Source: Bathymodiolus brooksi (lineage: Eukaryota > Mollusca > Bivalvia > Mytilida > Modiolidae). Taken from it: a DNA stretch of 64,000 nt. Position 1 is the first letter of the stretch. Every line of letters starts with the position of its first letter. Location: contig OY804578.1 of the NCBI GenBank assembly GCA_963680875.1, positions 104,623,689-104,687,688 on the forward strand, written 5' to 3'. The notes beneath the pieces were generated by a model, which was not told the origin of the DNA, did not search any database, and saw only the letters and a program-made list of their open reading frames with translations. Positions 47,611 to 60,583 of this stretch are shown piece by piece. A program made the translations under genes and the position numbers.

Positions 47611-48933
47611 ATATTGACTTTGTCTACGAACATTAAATTCAAATATAAAATAAATAACGCAAACTACTATGTGTTTTGATTTTTACAACAGGAATTCATT
47701 ACTTTCATCATTTTGAATTATTTTGTATTGCCAAATTTTTATTACAAATATACAACATAACACTTAAAACAAGTGGACAATATGGCAATATGAACAGACT
47801 GCGAATCAAAAGGTGCATGCAATAACGTGTTCCTATATTTGTTTAAAGAGGCATTAGCTACGATTTTGACCAACAAAATTATGTTTTGGAAATTGGTAAA
47901 TAGCTTTATGCGCGTACATTTCATAACATTTATAAGTTACAGAAACACGTTTTATTAAGGCATCAATCATATCTGATAGTTTTTATGGGTAACAAAAATT
48001 TACGATTTTGGCAGATACTTTGTAACATCTCATTAATCCGCAAAGCTTTTTAAAAAGCAAATATTTAGTATCCATCAGAACAAACATTGATGATTCGCTA
48101 GCTTTCTAAAAATACTATTTTAATAACCAAGGCGGACGGTATATATAAAACTGAATTTATAGGAGCAAGTCGCAGGTTTCAGGAATCAAGGCATTTCTTT
48201 TTTAACAGGTGTTGTACCTCATATTTCCTTTGTTCATATATATTAACTTCCTGAAGTGTTCTGTCAACCGATGCATGTTTTCTGTATGAAACGTGATGGT
48301 AAAAAAAGGAGCGATTTAACAACAGGAATTGCCCTCTCTAATTGCTAGAAAGTTGGCCTTCCGGGGGGCTTGGCCCCCTGATCCCCTTACCAGGGCCCGA
48401 TGGGGGCCTCAGGTGGCCCCCAGATCCCTCGCCGAAGTTCTTTGATTGCACATAGTTTTACTTCCAGCTACGCCCCTGATATATATATATATGTATATTA
48501 TGTATTTTACTTACAGGGTGAGGGGGAGTGTAACTACAATGTATGTGTATAACATTTTAATGTGAAGGAAAGTATGGCAAGAGGTACATGAAATAATGTG
48601 ATGTAAATTTTATATGGTTAAAATCGATAACAAAGAATAAATACACCACTTAACACGTTCTTTATAATACCACTGTTAGCCAGATTGTGTGTGAGGCCGG
48701 GTTGGCATTTTACTCACAAATTGAAAGTTCTTGCATGACGGCATCAGAAGGGAGTCTTTATCCCATAACACTAGTTTCGCCCCGCCCCTTTTTTGTGCAC
48801 GTACCAAGCAAGGAAGGTAAGTGGGCCTGTATTTGTATGTAAGGGGTACCCATTTTACCTGTTTCTACGATATTTCTTTGAATTTTGGACTCGTTCTGAT
48901 AGGGTGATATTTGTGTGTTTTTCATTTAATTAC
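47611..48933. other. no gene; GC-rich repeat patch at about 48351-48470
   Basis: Counterpart of 16213-17520, up to the breakpoint next to the kringle donor. The donor of the adjacent exon reads GTAATT. Confidence 0.5.
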
Positions 48934-49161
48934 CACATTTTGGTATATCACAGAATTCCCATCTAACGCTGGGATTAGTTGTATAACACCAAGGCCCTCC
49001 AGCTGATGAGTCAGGATTACGACAATAATTTTCTTGTTGATTTTCAAAATTGCCGTTATGTGGTGTATTTGAAGCCCATCGCTGACATCCTATTCCCGAT
49101 TGTGTTTTGTTAGCTGTACCACTAGAATCCGTCCCCATATCTGTGATCTTGCATTCAAGAA
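48934..49161 (-). CDS. second kringle exon, present only in copy 2
   Basis: A 228-bp, phase 1-1 exon with acceptor TTTTATTCCAG at 49162 and a weak donor GTAATT at 48933-48928. It encodes [18 protein letters not shown] through [29 protein letters not shown], with all six kringle Cys. It is clearly a paralogue of the exon at 60016-60243, diverged mainly between the second and third Cys. The lysine-site Asp-x-Asp is Asp-Ser-Ser. In copy 1 this exon is deleted with about 994 bp. The non-consensus donor leaves its splicing uncertain. Confidence 0.82.
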
Positions 49162-49539
49162 CTGGAATAAAAAGAAATCATTAAAGTAGAAATAAAGAAA
49201 AGACTGCTGTTTCCTCTATCAACTACTAATGTATGAAACCTGTAAAAAGTTTTAACCCTTTTCAATTGGCATTTACCTGTAACCTCTGACATAATCTTCA
49301 ACTTGTTGAAGGCGGTCAGTATTTGTAGAAGAAAAATCTAATTAAAATCAGCTTTGATAGCTCTCCTAAAATCTAACCGAAGCCGATTAATGGTAAAGTC
49401 CAGATGAACTCGTGACCCGCCTTGCAATCTGCAAATTCTTCTTATGAAAACGCTGCTGATACAATCTTACAGCGCCTCTAGCGCTTTTTTTTTTTTTTAT
49501 ATATTATTGCATCACAAACATATACATGTATATATATAT
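49162..49539. other. intron-like sequence upstream of the second kringle exon
   Basis: AT-rich sequence with a poly-T run near 49486 and a TATATG microsatellite. No feature beyond these. Confidence 0.5.
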
Positions 49540-49926
49540 GTGAGTTCAAATCCCGTCGAGGGAAGAACAAAAAATTGTCAGCTCAAAGATCTAATTCTAA
49601 CACTGTTTGGCTTCATTTTCAGACGTATATAAATATTTAGTATTAACCTAGTATCACAAGTAACTTTGAGATCCAGTGGGACAGATATATTGTATGGTTG
49701 TCACCTGCTTAGATGTTTGCATAATATACTTTATTTCCTGTGACTGTATGATGAATTCTTCATCATTCTATACAATATATTAAAAATTGCTGAGTTAGAT
49801 TGCTGTCAAATTATAATATTATGTATGTATGTACCATCTACACACGTTTAGACAGATGTCTTATGTCTTTCTCTAGATTTTCCTTACGAGACAAGGTAAC
49901 ACTTCGACTATTGAAGCTATATTTTT
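49540..49926 (+). repeat. older tRNA-like unit body with box-B remnant
   Basis: Starts with the 3' end of a tRNA-like head (GTGAGTTCAAATCCCGTCG), then a complete body matching the 464-bp array units at clear divergence (for example TATCACAAGTAACTTTGAG). It leads into the head at 49934-50028. This shows that the unit pre-dates the array in copy 1. Confidence 0.8.
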
Positions 49927-49933
49927 ATATAGC

Positions 49934-50028
49934 GGATGTGGTCGAGTGGTTTAGGGCGATGGACATAAGGCTAAGCGATTGGTGCTGCAGTATATCAATG
50001 TTGTGAGTTCAAATCCTGTCGGGGGAAG
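49934..50028 (+). pseudogene. tRNA-like head, copy 2 (diverged)
   Basis: Counterpart of 17537-17631, with boxes A and B present. Confidence 0.6.
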
Positions 50029-50166
50029 AACACAAATTTGTCAGCTCAAAGATCTAATTATAACACTGTTTGGTTTAATTATCAGACTTATATATATATA
50101 TATATATATATATGTACATTTTAACCAATGAAATATATATATGTATGTATGTCTGTTTGTTTGTTG

Positions 50167-50411
50167 GTGTTTAACGCCACTTTCAACAATACTTCAGTTA
50201 TATCGTGACGGTCAGTTTTATTGGTGGAGGAAACCGGAGGACCCGGAGAAAACCACCAATCTACCACAAGTCACTGACAAACTTTATCACATAATGTTGT
50301 ATCGAGTACACCTCGCCATGAACGGGGTTCGAACTCACAACTTTAGATGTGATAGGCGCTGATTGCACAGGTAGTTGTAAATCCAACTACCATACGATCA
50401 TGACCACGACG
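50167..50411 (-). mobile_element. SINE family A, copy 2
   Basis: Counterpart of 17764-18008. Confidence 0.75.
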
Positions 50412-50468
50412 GACCCTACGTGTATTCGGATTCTGTCAGATGGTAGGGAGAAGCATAGCGTATTATTT

Positions 50469-50623
50469 ATAGATTAATGTTAATGCATGCCCTTTGCCAT
50501 ATCAGGACTGTTATCATCCCGAAAGACCGATATCGGTCAGAGGGCTTTAACCCGAGGGTCGATATCGGTCGAGGGATGATAACAGTCCCGAAATGGAAAA
50601 AGGCATGCATTAATCTATTTATC
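50469..50623. mobile_element. GATATC foldback element, copy 2
   Basis: Counterpart of 18066-18220. The 32-bp tandem repeat follows at about 50749-50880. Confidence 0.8.
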
Positions 50624-51110
50624 ACATATTTCAACACTGAATTAAAAAAAAGAACAAAATTAACTTCACACACACACACACCAAACTATGAGTGATTGGT
50701 ATCGGTTGAGAGATGATAACAGTCTTGATATGGAAAAAGGCATGCATTGTTCTATTCATTAAAAGGCTTGATATCATGTTGTTCTATTTATAAAGAGGCT
50801 TGATATCATGCTGTTCTATTTATAAAGAGACTTGATATTATGCTGTTCTATTTATAAAGAGGCTTGATATCATGTTATCAGAGTTTTACCCCGATATCTA
50901 TCCATGGGCTGATATCGCTGTGGCAAGTCGGTGTTTACGTATGGGTAAAATTGACGTTATTACTTATAAATATGTGATAAAATAATATACCAGATGAAAG
51001 TAGTCAGATTTAGCAAGGAAAAGTAAATTATATTTAGATTCTGCAAGTATATACAAAATACCAAGCAGCCATGAGCTCTGTAGAGCTAAAACATATATAT
51101 ATATATATGT

Positions 51111-51272
51111 CTGAAAATTAAACCAAACAGTGTTAGAATTAGATTTTAGAGCTGTCAAATTTTTGTTCTTCCCTCGACGGGATTTGAACCCACACCATTG
51201 TTACACTGCAGCACCATTCGCTTAGCCTTACGTCCAGCGCCCTAGACCACTCGACTACATCCACTCCCTATA
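51111..51272 (-). repeat. single inverted tRNA-like unit between TA runs
   Basis: TA runs at about 51091-51108 and 51270-51292 enclose a reversed piece of the array unit: body end first, then the head at 51168-51262 on the minus strand with box B (GGTTCAAATCC) and box A (TAGTCGAGTGGT). Copy 1 has five direct units at this exact site. Confidence 0.9.
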
Positions 51273-51292
51273 TATATATATATATATATATA

Positions 51293-52624
51293 TGAGGGTT
51301 TATTCTTGACATAAGCATAAACTCAATTATCCTGCAATCGTCTGATATTGAGTACTAATAAAGGAGTCGAATAAACATCAGTGTTATTTAGTCATACACA
51401 TAATAACGCTTTTCTGGTATCTGTACAGCTAATGGTTAGAAACGGTATTAGCATAAGAGCTGACGAGATAGAGGATACATTTGAAAACGATTTAACACGG
51501 TGAGTTGTTTTACTCTGCTTAGTAAATAAACGTTAGAGAACACCGAAGGAGTAAACAAAAATGGACAATCAAGAGAAACTAGCAACATATGCTACATAAG
51601 ACACAAGGCGAAAAAAAAACCCACAACATAATATGTGTTGGACACCACTACACGTAAACAAAAACAAATAACATAAATAAAACAACAGGAGGTAAAGACG
51701 AACCGAACATCGATTTAATGTGGAAGACGTAACGGACATCACAACCAGAAACTCAGAACGTAAAGACACATAATAGGATATGTTTCTCACACGTGGAAAA
51801 CACTTACATAATCGCGGCATTTCACTGAAAAGGGAGTTATTGGCTCATAAAACTAGTTTAACACCATCACCTTTTACTTGAAGTGCCTGTACCATGCCAG
51901 TAAAGTGAGCAATAATGCATATGTGTGTTAGGGATATCGATTCTGACTCTTTCTATGATTTTTCAATTGTAATATGAAGCTTACCGACAGTGAGACGCCC
52001 GCTATGCCTACATTGCTGTAAGGTAAACCTAATATAGGTAATAAGGGTAATAACAAAATTACCGAACTCCGAACAATCTTACAAAGGGAAAGTCAAAACT
52101 CATAAGTATATAAACAGACAAAATCAGTCAACAACCGGAAAACTGTGAAAACCGTAATGACCCTGACTTGGTACAGGCATTTCGAAAGAAATGGTGTGTT
52201 GAATCAGATTTTAAAGCGCCAAACCTCCCCCTTTCATTACGTCTCAAAGTTTCCGGCTGTCACTATAACAGTATTTATAACAATACTTGAACAAAACAGG
52301 TAAAACAGTTGTCAAAGGCAGCACCAAACTCAGTGAAGTAAATGTCAAAAATACTTTTAATCTTAGTCCATTTTAGCTGATCTGTTATGACTCTTTTGTA
52401 TTCCTGTGTTTTTTGTTTGTTTGTTCCCACAGGCTTTTAAAATATTTAGTTTTCCAATATACATGTATTGACTTTGAGATAACACGATGCAGATTATCAT
52501 GACACTCGTCCTACGCATTTATTTAGACATACATATTTATTTCTATCACCGAGTCGATACCACTGATATAGTAAGCTATCATCCGCTCAGTAGTCAGTGT
52601 TTTAATGTAATATTACATGACAGT
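51293..52624. other. no gene; repeat fragments, copy 2
   Basis: Counterpart of 21075-22405. Confidence 0.5.
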
Positions 52625-52962
52625 ATAAATATATTTATTATTGGTACAGAAGCACATATATTTGCTTACGTAGGACACGTGGTGATGTTTACATCAACAC
52701 GTCGTCGCATACCTGTATTAGCATATAGGTTATAGGTATAGAAGTTTTCATTGGACATTATTATGTCGCAATGCAGTATTTCACTTGTAATGACTAGGAA
52801 GTTTTTCATTGGACATCGCTATGTCGCAATGCAGTATTCTACCCGTAATGGTACGGGTAGACCCCTTTTATTCGTGCGGTCTACTCTATTAAATAGAAAG
52901 TATTTTCTATTGTTCGTCATTCGAAGTTCTACCTTTAACCGAGTAGCATACGTTCTTTGCCG

Positions 52963-53686
52963 TTTTATACCACGACACATAACCGTTCTGAAGACGAAGA
53001 CACCTTGCTGTTACATGATTCGGAAGATCCGCTTGCACGTACCAGAATATCGTCAAATACTTCGTCCGTTCCAAGGGCACCGGTAGCGCAACAACCACAG
53101 ATAAGTGACGACGTTTTCCAGTTGATAACTTCGTATTTCGATACTGAAGAACGACCTGATCAGTGGTAACGATTCTCTGGCCACAAAGATAAAAAAGGAG
53201 GCATCTGTGAAGCTAAAATGTGAGGGCAATCAAATTCAGTTCACCTGCAACAAACTTATCAGGATAGCAGACAAATCCCCAGCAGGTTGGTCCACAGTTC
53301 GTGAGTACGAAAGCGACGATTTAGCATCCGAATCTGATGACGAAAAACGAATCAGACAGCCGAAAACAGGGCACATTAAGGAGAAAGGAAACCGACCAAA
53401 ACCGTATTCTAAGCCGTCAGCTACTGTTTCTGGCCTCCTCCTATCAACGCTGCAGACAATTTTCAGCAGTTCAACTACAGCCAGCCGCCCTTTCCGAGGA
53501 GCCGTGGCTGCGAGGCGACTCAATGCGATGTATGTTTCGAATGCGGGCTTCCTGGACTCTGGAAAAGAAACTGCACAAAACTCAACAAATCAGCAGCAGC
53601 AGGTGCCAGTTCATCAAAGTAGTCAGATAAAAGATAAGTATTTTGATATTTCTGACGATATTTTGCCACATTGCAAATTATTTTGA
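52963..53686 (+). pseudogene. gag-like region, copy 2 (internal deletion)
   Basis: As 22744-23570, but the stretch from FTFNSEI to LKVKRR is missing; TTCACCTGC joins directly to AACAAACTTATC. A further loss of about 27 bp near 53674 alters the junction to the RT. Confidence 0.6.
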
Positions 53687-55515
53687 CAAAGTAGATTTTT
53701 CAAAAATAGCTAAAGGCGTGAAATCTCGCTTGTCTAAAAGTATTTATTTTTGGGAACACATCGGAGCTAGTAAATTCATACTTAATACTCTGAAACATGG
53801 GTATGTTATTCCTTTCACATGTACACCACCTCCTATGAAATTTAAAAATTATAAGTCAGCTATTGAAAATAATGTTTTTGTAGACGAAGCTGTTTCTGAG
53901 CTTATAAATAACGGTTGTATTCAAGAAGTACCGTTTCAACCTTTTGTTGTAAATCCTTTAAGCGTAGCTATACAAAAGTCGGGGGAAAAGAGGATAATTT
54001 TAGACCTCAGTGAATTAAATGTTTATGTTGCCAAAAACAAAATAAAATTTGAGGACTGGAAAGTTGCTCTTCAATTTTTTGAACGAGATTGTTACATGTT
54101 TAAGTTTGACTTGACTTCTGGTTATTTTCATCTGGATATTTGTATTGAACAACAAACCTATTTAGGTTTTTCATGGAATAACACATTTTATTGTTTTTCC
54201 GTCTTAGCCTTTGGTTTGACTTCTGCTCCTTATATTTTTACAAAATGTTTGCGCCCAATGGTGAAGTATTGGCGGGAAAATGGTGTAAATATTGTGCTAT
54301 ATTTAGATGACGGGTTCGATTTGGCCGAAGGTTATTTAGAATGTAAAAATAAATCAGATTTTGTAAAATTGTCATTAAAACAAGCAGGATTTTTAGTTAA
54401 TGAAGGCAAATATATTTTCGAACCAGTTCAGTCCCTAGAATGGCTTGGATTGATATGGAATTCGAAAGCATTTTCTCTGAAAATACCCGAGCGTAGAATA
54501 AGTGACACAATTGAATCTCTTGAGAAACTTTTAAAATTGTTTCCATACATCAGTGCGCTGACAATTATCACAATTTGCAGGTAGAGTAATTTCAATGTCG
54601 CCTGTAATGGGCAATGTTACTAGTTTAATGACGAGACATTTGTATTTTGCTATAGAAAGCAGACGTCATGGGATTCGAGATTAAAAGTTTCTGATACAAA
54701 TTTTGTCTTTGAAGAACTATTGTTTTGGTCAGGTAATTTGTGTACATTGAATCAAAATACATTATTGAATGATTCTTTACCTTGTACAATTGTGTACTCA
54801 GATGCAAGTAATGTGGCAGGAGGTGCCTATACTGTAGAAATGAATGAAAAGGTGTTTCATCAAATGTGGGATGAATTTGAGAAAAATATGAGTTCCACTT
54901 GGCGAGAACTCATGGCTATACATGTAGCTTTGCATTCCTTTAAGTCTGAATTACAGAACAAAAGGGTAAAATGGCATACAAGACAATCAGAACTGTGTTA
55001 ATATTATAAACAAAGGTTGTACAAAAAAGCATTTACAATATATAGCATATGACATTTTTAAAATTTGTAGTAATGTGGGTATTACTTTAAATCCGATTTG
55101 GATACCGAGATCGGAAAATTGCAAAGCAGATTTTATTTAAAAAATGATAGATATAGATGATTGGCAAACTTCATTGGAATTTTTCTCATTCATGAATCAA
55201 CTATGGGGACCTTATACAGTGAATAGATTTGTTAATTTCTATAATGCTAAACTTGTCAGGTTTAATTCAAAATTTTGGAATCCAGGTAGCGAAGCTGTTG
55301 ATGCTTTTTCTCAAGATTGGAACAATGAAAATAACTGGATTGTCCCACCAATTAATCAGGTAGCTAAAAGTATTAAACACCTTGTTTTTTGCAAAGCTAG
55401 TGGAACCTTAATAGTGCCTAAATGGCATTCTGCGTCATTCTGGACTATGATATTTAAAGGTCCTACTGAAAAACAGCCTTATGTGTTGGAAATTCTCGAA
55501 TTTTCACCAGGATAA
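53643..55515 (+). pseudogene. reverse transcriptase and RNase H, copy 2
   Basis: RT is open for 313 codons here with FKFDLTSGYFHLDI, FGLTSAPYIFTK and an intact YLDDG. A frameshift near 54560, shared with copy 1, separates it from RNase H (VYSDASNVAGGAY, WRELMAIH at 54805-54925), where the 25 bp missing in copy 1 are present. A TAA before 55144 is shared with copy 1. A private TAA at 55513 ends the post-RNase H region early. Confidence 0.8.
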
Positions 55516-55901
55516 AATGTTTTGATACAAGGAAGAAACAAAAACTCGGTATTTGGTTCTAGCAGTTTTAATTCTGAAATACTTGCAGTCAGATTAAAAA
55601 TGTTCTAAAAGTATTGAATATGTTGTATATACTGAATTTAGTGGAAAGATGGTTTTCCATGTTTAGCATTTGATATGCAAATTTGTAATAGACAAGGCCT
55701 ATTTTATGGCAAGGTCAGAAGCATTTGATATGTAAATTAGTATGACAAGGCCAACAATTTTATGGCAAGGTCAGAGTGTGTGACAAGGCACATGAAATGC
55801 ACGGTCACTGAAACATTCTTTCATCAGTTGATTTTATAATTTTTATTATTACGTTTTTCAGATTCAGTGTCGGTCGGTGGTCGGAATATTCTGATTTTAA
55901 C

Positions 55902-56908
55902 TTGCCGCATGACGATTTGAGTAATTTAACCAAGAGTCTTCCAGAGTTTTGTCTTAAATCAAGGGCAGACAACACTACAAGAAAATACAGGTACGCATTC
56001 GATAGATTTTGTAGGTGGTGTACTAATTATCATATAAATCCTTTACCGTCATCTGATTTTAATGTATCGTTATACTTGATTCATTTAAGAAAAAAATCGA
56101 ATTCAGTTGCTAAAGTCGACGAAGCCTTCTATGCTATAGGTTGGTCTCATAAATTAGCCGGATATGTAGATCCTTGCAATTCTTTTTTATGTACTCCTGT
56201 TAAAGAAGGTGCCCGAAGATCTATCGGTCATTACATAGCAAACAAGAAACAATCTATTACTCCGCATATTTTACGTCAGATTGTACTAAAATATGGCAAC
56301 ACACACAGTAATTTAAGTCACAAAAGGATAGCATGTATGTGTCTTGTTAGTTTTGCTGCTTTTTTGCGATTTTCCGAACTAGTCAGTTTGAAAAGATCGG
56401 ATATTCATTTTCATGCTTCACACGTGAACATATTCATTGCAAAGAGTAAAACTGATCAATTAAGAGAAGGTAATAGTGTTCTTATTGTTAGAACGAATTC
56501 AGATACATGCCCAGTTCATATGTTAAAGTCGTATTTGTTACAGGCTAATATAGCAAATAATTCACAAGAGTTCATTTTTAGATCAGTTACATTTTGTAAT
56601 AGCACAAACACTTACATATTAAGAGGAAGTTCTCCTTTATCATACACAAGAGCAAGAGAGTTGTTACTAGATACTCTCGCTCGTTAGGTTTGGATACATC
56701 AAAATTTGGTTTACATAGCTTAAGAGCTGGAGGTCCGACAGCTGCTGCAAATGCAGGGATAAATGACAGATTGTTCAAGAAACACGGTAGGTGGGCTTCA
56801 GATACTGCTAAAGATGGATATGTTTGTGAAAACATAAATGAAAAACTGTTAGCAACTCAATTTTGGATTGTAAAGTTATATCATCTTTTTCTCACTTTCT
56901 TTGTCTAA
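55902..56908 (+). pseudogene. tyrosine recombinase, copy 2
   Basis: Identical in translation to 25796-26802 as far as read, with the same frame break between the LAR stop and FGLHSLRAGG. R, H-x-x-R, HGRW and Tyr are all retained. Confidence 0.85.
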
Positions 56909-57879
56909 TTCGAAGCATGCTACTCTCATAAGAAAGCTCATTCCTAATATATGTTTTGAGTTTTAATTATTAAATAATTTATGTTCGTTTAAGCTTGGCG
57001 AAATAGAACATAAATATATTTATTATTGGTACGGAAGCACATGTATTTGTTTACGTAGGACACGTGGTGATGTTTACATCAACACGTCGTCGCATACCTG
57101 TATTAGCATATAGGTTATAGGTAAAGAAGTTTTAATTGGACATTATTATGTCGTAATGCAGTATTCCACTTGTAATGACTAGGAAGTTTTTCATTGGACA
57201 TCGTTATGTGGCAATGCAGTATTCTACCCGTAATGGTACGGGTAGACCCCTTTTCTTCGTGCGGTCTAGTCTATCAAATAGAAAGTATTTTCTATTGTTC
57301 GTCATTCGAAGTTCTGCCTTTAACCCGAGTGGAATACGTACTTTGCACCCCCCCCCCCCCCCCCCCCACCCGCCCAATACAGATTACAGTATGATAATTG
57401 TTAATAAATGACCGACATTAAATATTCCAAATACTGATATGAATATTTTATTTTGTAGATTGTTGTATGTATATATATGGAGAATTATATTTAGGACTGA
57501 GGTTGAGATGTTGTAAATATGGTGAACTTTATTGAGGACGGAGATTGAAATGTATGGACGTTAATGTTTTTGAGAAACAGAGGACTGTGATTGTTTGTTG
57601 AAATGTTGAGTCTTTGATAGACTAATTAATGAAGTATGCTACTCTCATAGGAGAGCTCATTCTTAATATATGCTTTGAGTTTTAATTAGTAAATAATTTA
57701 TGTTCGTTTAAGCTTGGCGAAATAGAACATAAAATAACCTAAGCGTGTTATTAAACAATGTTTAAAGATACGAAAAAGGGTAATAAGAAGTGGTAATTTT
57801 ATGAAGGATAAACAATATGAATAGGCATGAAAAGGACAGAAGGACAAACAATGTTCTACAAAGGTCTACATAGATGGTT

Positions 57880-58035
57880 TGGTTTATGGTGTTTAACGCC
57901 ACTTTCAACCATATTTCAGTCATATCGATGCGGTCAGTTTTATTTGTGGAGGAAACCGGAGTACCCGGAGGAAACCACCGATCTTTCGCAGGTCACTGAC
58001 ACACTTTATCACGACCACAACGGCCTCTACCCTAC
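57880..58035 (-). mobile_element. SINE family A with internal deletion, copy 2
   Basis: Counterpart of 27771-27925. Confidence 0.7.
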
Positions 58036-58448
58036 GTAGAAAATTGAAGATTAAGTAAACCGAATCCTACTAAACAACAGGGATGAACTGATGTGCTCCA
58101 GAAGGTGAGCAGTGGTTAGAGGCACCAGTTGAGTTACTCTTGTTACAAATCCAGTGTAAAATCATGAATTAAGAAAGAACAGGGTTGTGATTGTGACAAT
58201 AGGAACATATGGTTAACATATTTTATATACATGAATGAATTGGCTTCTTGAGTGATAATAATACTCTCTGGTATGATCAATGCACTGAGAAAATATGTCA
58301 ATCTAACATTGGCACACTAATTTACTTACACTCGGGTGATGCACATTTGCTTCAGTGGTGCTAAATTTCAATAAAAACGTAGATATTAATTGATTGCGCA
58401 CGACGCGTTTCTGGAATAATTTTCATCAAGTACGATCATTTCCCACAG

Positions 58449-59205
58449 TCACCAACAAATACAGGAACATTTGACACAAGTTAAAAGGAGAGCTGTCGAA
58501 ACAGGTATAAGTATCAACACCATGAAGACTAAAGTGTTAAAGTCAAATACAAAAACGCGAGCAGATCTGACAGTAAATGGCCAAAATCTGGAAGAAGTAG
58601 ACTCTATTACTTACCTTGGAAGCGAAGTAGACAATCTTGGAGGATCAGACAAAGATGTTAAAATTAGAATTGGAAAAGCAAGAACTGCATTTAATATGAT
58701 GGGGTCTATCTGAAAAGCAAGGAACATCTCGTTAAAGACTAAAGTTCGATTGTTCAACTCCAATGTAAAAACCATTCTCTTATATGGAGCTGAAACATGG
58801 AAAACTACTAAAAGTCTCCTACACAAAACTCCAAGTATTCATTAACAACTGTATCAGGCGCATCCTCAACATCAGATGGCCTGAGAAAATTTTCAACAAA
58901 GAGCTCTGGCAGAAAACCAACCAGCCCCCAGTTGAGGCAGAATTGAAAGGTTGAAAATGGAGGTGGATAGGGCACACACTGAGGAAGCCGAAACACAACA
59001 TCACTAGGCAAGCCCTACAGTGGAACCCTCAAGGAAAGTGTGGAAGAGGAAGACCAAGAAATACCTGGAGGAGAGACTTTATTGCTGAGATGGAGATAGA
59101 GGGCAAGATCTGGAACGTATGGCACAAAGCAGAACAAGGTGGAGGGCTGTCGTCAGTAGCCTATGCACCACCAAGGTACAAGAGGCGTAAGCAAAAGTAA
59201 GCAAA
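58449..59205 (+). pseudogene. RTE-like LINE 3' fragment, copy 2
   Basis: Counterpart of 28341-29095 with the same stops. YLGSEVDN here versus YLGSEVDI in copy 1. Confidence 0.75.
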
Positions 59206-59210
59206 CAAGC

Positions 59211-60015
59211 ACGATCAAAATCAAAAGATTGGAAAGCTAAATAATATTAAAATCTTTGGGAGCAAGAAAACCACAGAACTTAAGCATGATAGCCAAAATC
59301 ACCCAAAGTCACATATGCCTAAAGGAGGTGAATCTTAGTTTTTATATAATTGCTTAATTTTAGAACTGTAAATTTCAATAATATATATATCTAATAAACC
59401 ATGTCGGTGCCGAAAACCTGACAACTGGGAAAGTTTGATTCAAAAAGGTACAAAATCTATGTTAATATATACATGTGCTTATAATCCCAAAACGACAAAA
59501 AAATTTAAAACTAACTAAATAAACTGAAGGAAAAAACAGAAGGCGTAATCAAGAATGGACAATCCAGAGACCTCGGCAACATTGGGGTCACAAGAAACAA
59601 GATGAAGACAAACAAAACAAAAACCCAACACAGAAACTGCAAATATGAGCAACATGATTTACAAAATAATATATAATATTTGTTATCTATTTTACTGACT
59701 CGATGCCATAGAAATGCGACTATGAACATAGCAATTTATTCAGACGAAGCTGGGAGCCGGAGGCGAAATGGCCGTATGAAGATTTAGGCAATGCTGAAGG
59801 GAGGAGTTGCTCAGATAAGCAACATTTAAAAAAACAATGGGCCGGCCTGGTTGGTTGACGGATGCCCGGGTCTGTTTCAAGACACAGTCCGTTGGTGGGT
59901 GATGCACACAGTACATGAAAAAAATGTGTTGTAAATGTTATAATAAAATGAAATACAAAAATGCCACACTGTCGGAACGATTCCAAAATCAAACACCAAA
60001 CAATATACCACTTAC
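59211..60015. other. repeat R right part and intron-like sequence, copy 2
   Basis: Counterpart of 29101-29903; no gene seen. Confidence 0.5.
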
Positions 60016-60243
60016 GACATTTTGGTATACCACAAAGTTCCCATCTAATGCTGCTATTGGTTGTATAACACCAAGGACCTCCACTTGTGCTGTCAGGATT
60101 ACGACAATAATTCTCTGGTTGATCGGTAAAATAACTGTCATGTGGTGTATCTAAATCCCATCGCTGACATTCTATTCCCGATTGTGTTATGTTAACAAAA
60201 CCAATATATTCGGTCCCTCTATCTGTGGTCTTGCATTCAAGAT
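60016..60243 (-). CDS. kringle-domain exon (copy 2)
   Basis: Same boundaries and phase as 29904-30131 (acceptor TTATTCCAG, donor GTAAGT). All six Cys are kept. It differs from copy 1 at only three bases in 228, all within 25 bp and all changing residues: WDLHTPHYSHF in copy 1 is WDLDTPHDSYF here. On the minus strand it precedes the second kringle at 48934-49161 and the stalk exon at 45023-45735, giving a possible kringle-kringle-stalk-membrane order. Confidence 0.88.
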
Positions 60244-60333
60244 CTGGAATAAAATAATAATCATTAATGTAGAAATAAAGTAAAGAAAAGCAAACATTCA
60301 AGGAACAACCATTTAACTATTATGGTTATGGTT

Positions 60334-60583
60334 ATGGTGTTTAAGGCCACTTTCAACAATATTTCAGTTATATCATGGTGGTTAGTTTTATTGGTGGAGG
60401 AAACCGTAGTACCCGGAGAAAACCACCGACCTGTCGTAAGTCACTGACAAACTTTATCACATAATGTTGTATCCAGTACATCTCGCCATGAGCGGTGTTC
60501 GAACTCACAACTTTAGATGTGATAGGCACTGATTGCATAGGTAGTTGTAAATCCAACTACCAAATGATCACGACAACAACGGC
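60334..60583 (-). mobile_element. SINE family A, copy 2
   Basis: Counterpart of 30222-30471. Confidence 0.75.

Larger units (their letters stand above)
52625..57733 (+). mobile_element. tyrosine-recombinase retrotransposon, copy 2
   Basis: Counterpart of 22406-27623, with A1 at 52625-52960, B1 at 56912-57014, A2 at 57010-57346 and B2 at 57631-57733. It differs by a gag deletion of about 110 bp, a longer C run (20) after A2, and a better-preserved RT. The pair arose by segmental duplication, not by two insertions, because the flanks are duplicated too. Confidence 0.85.
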
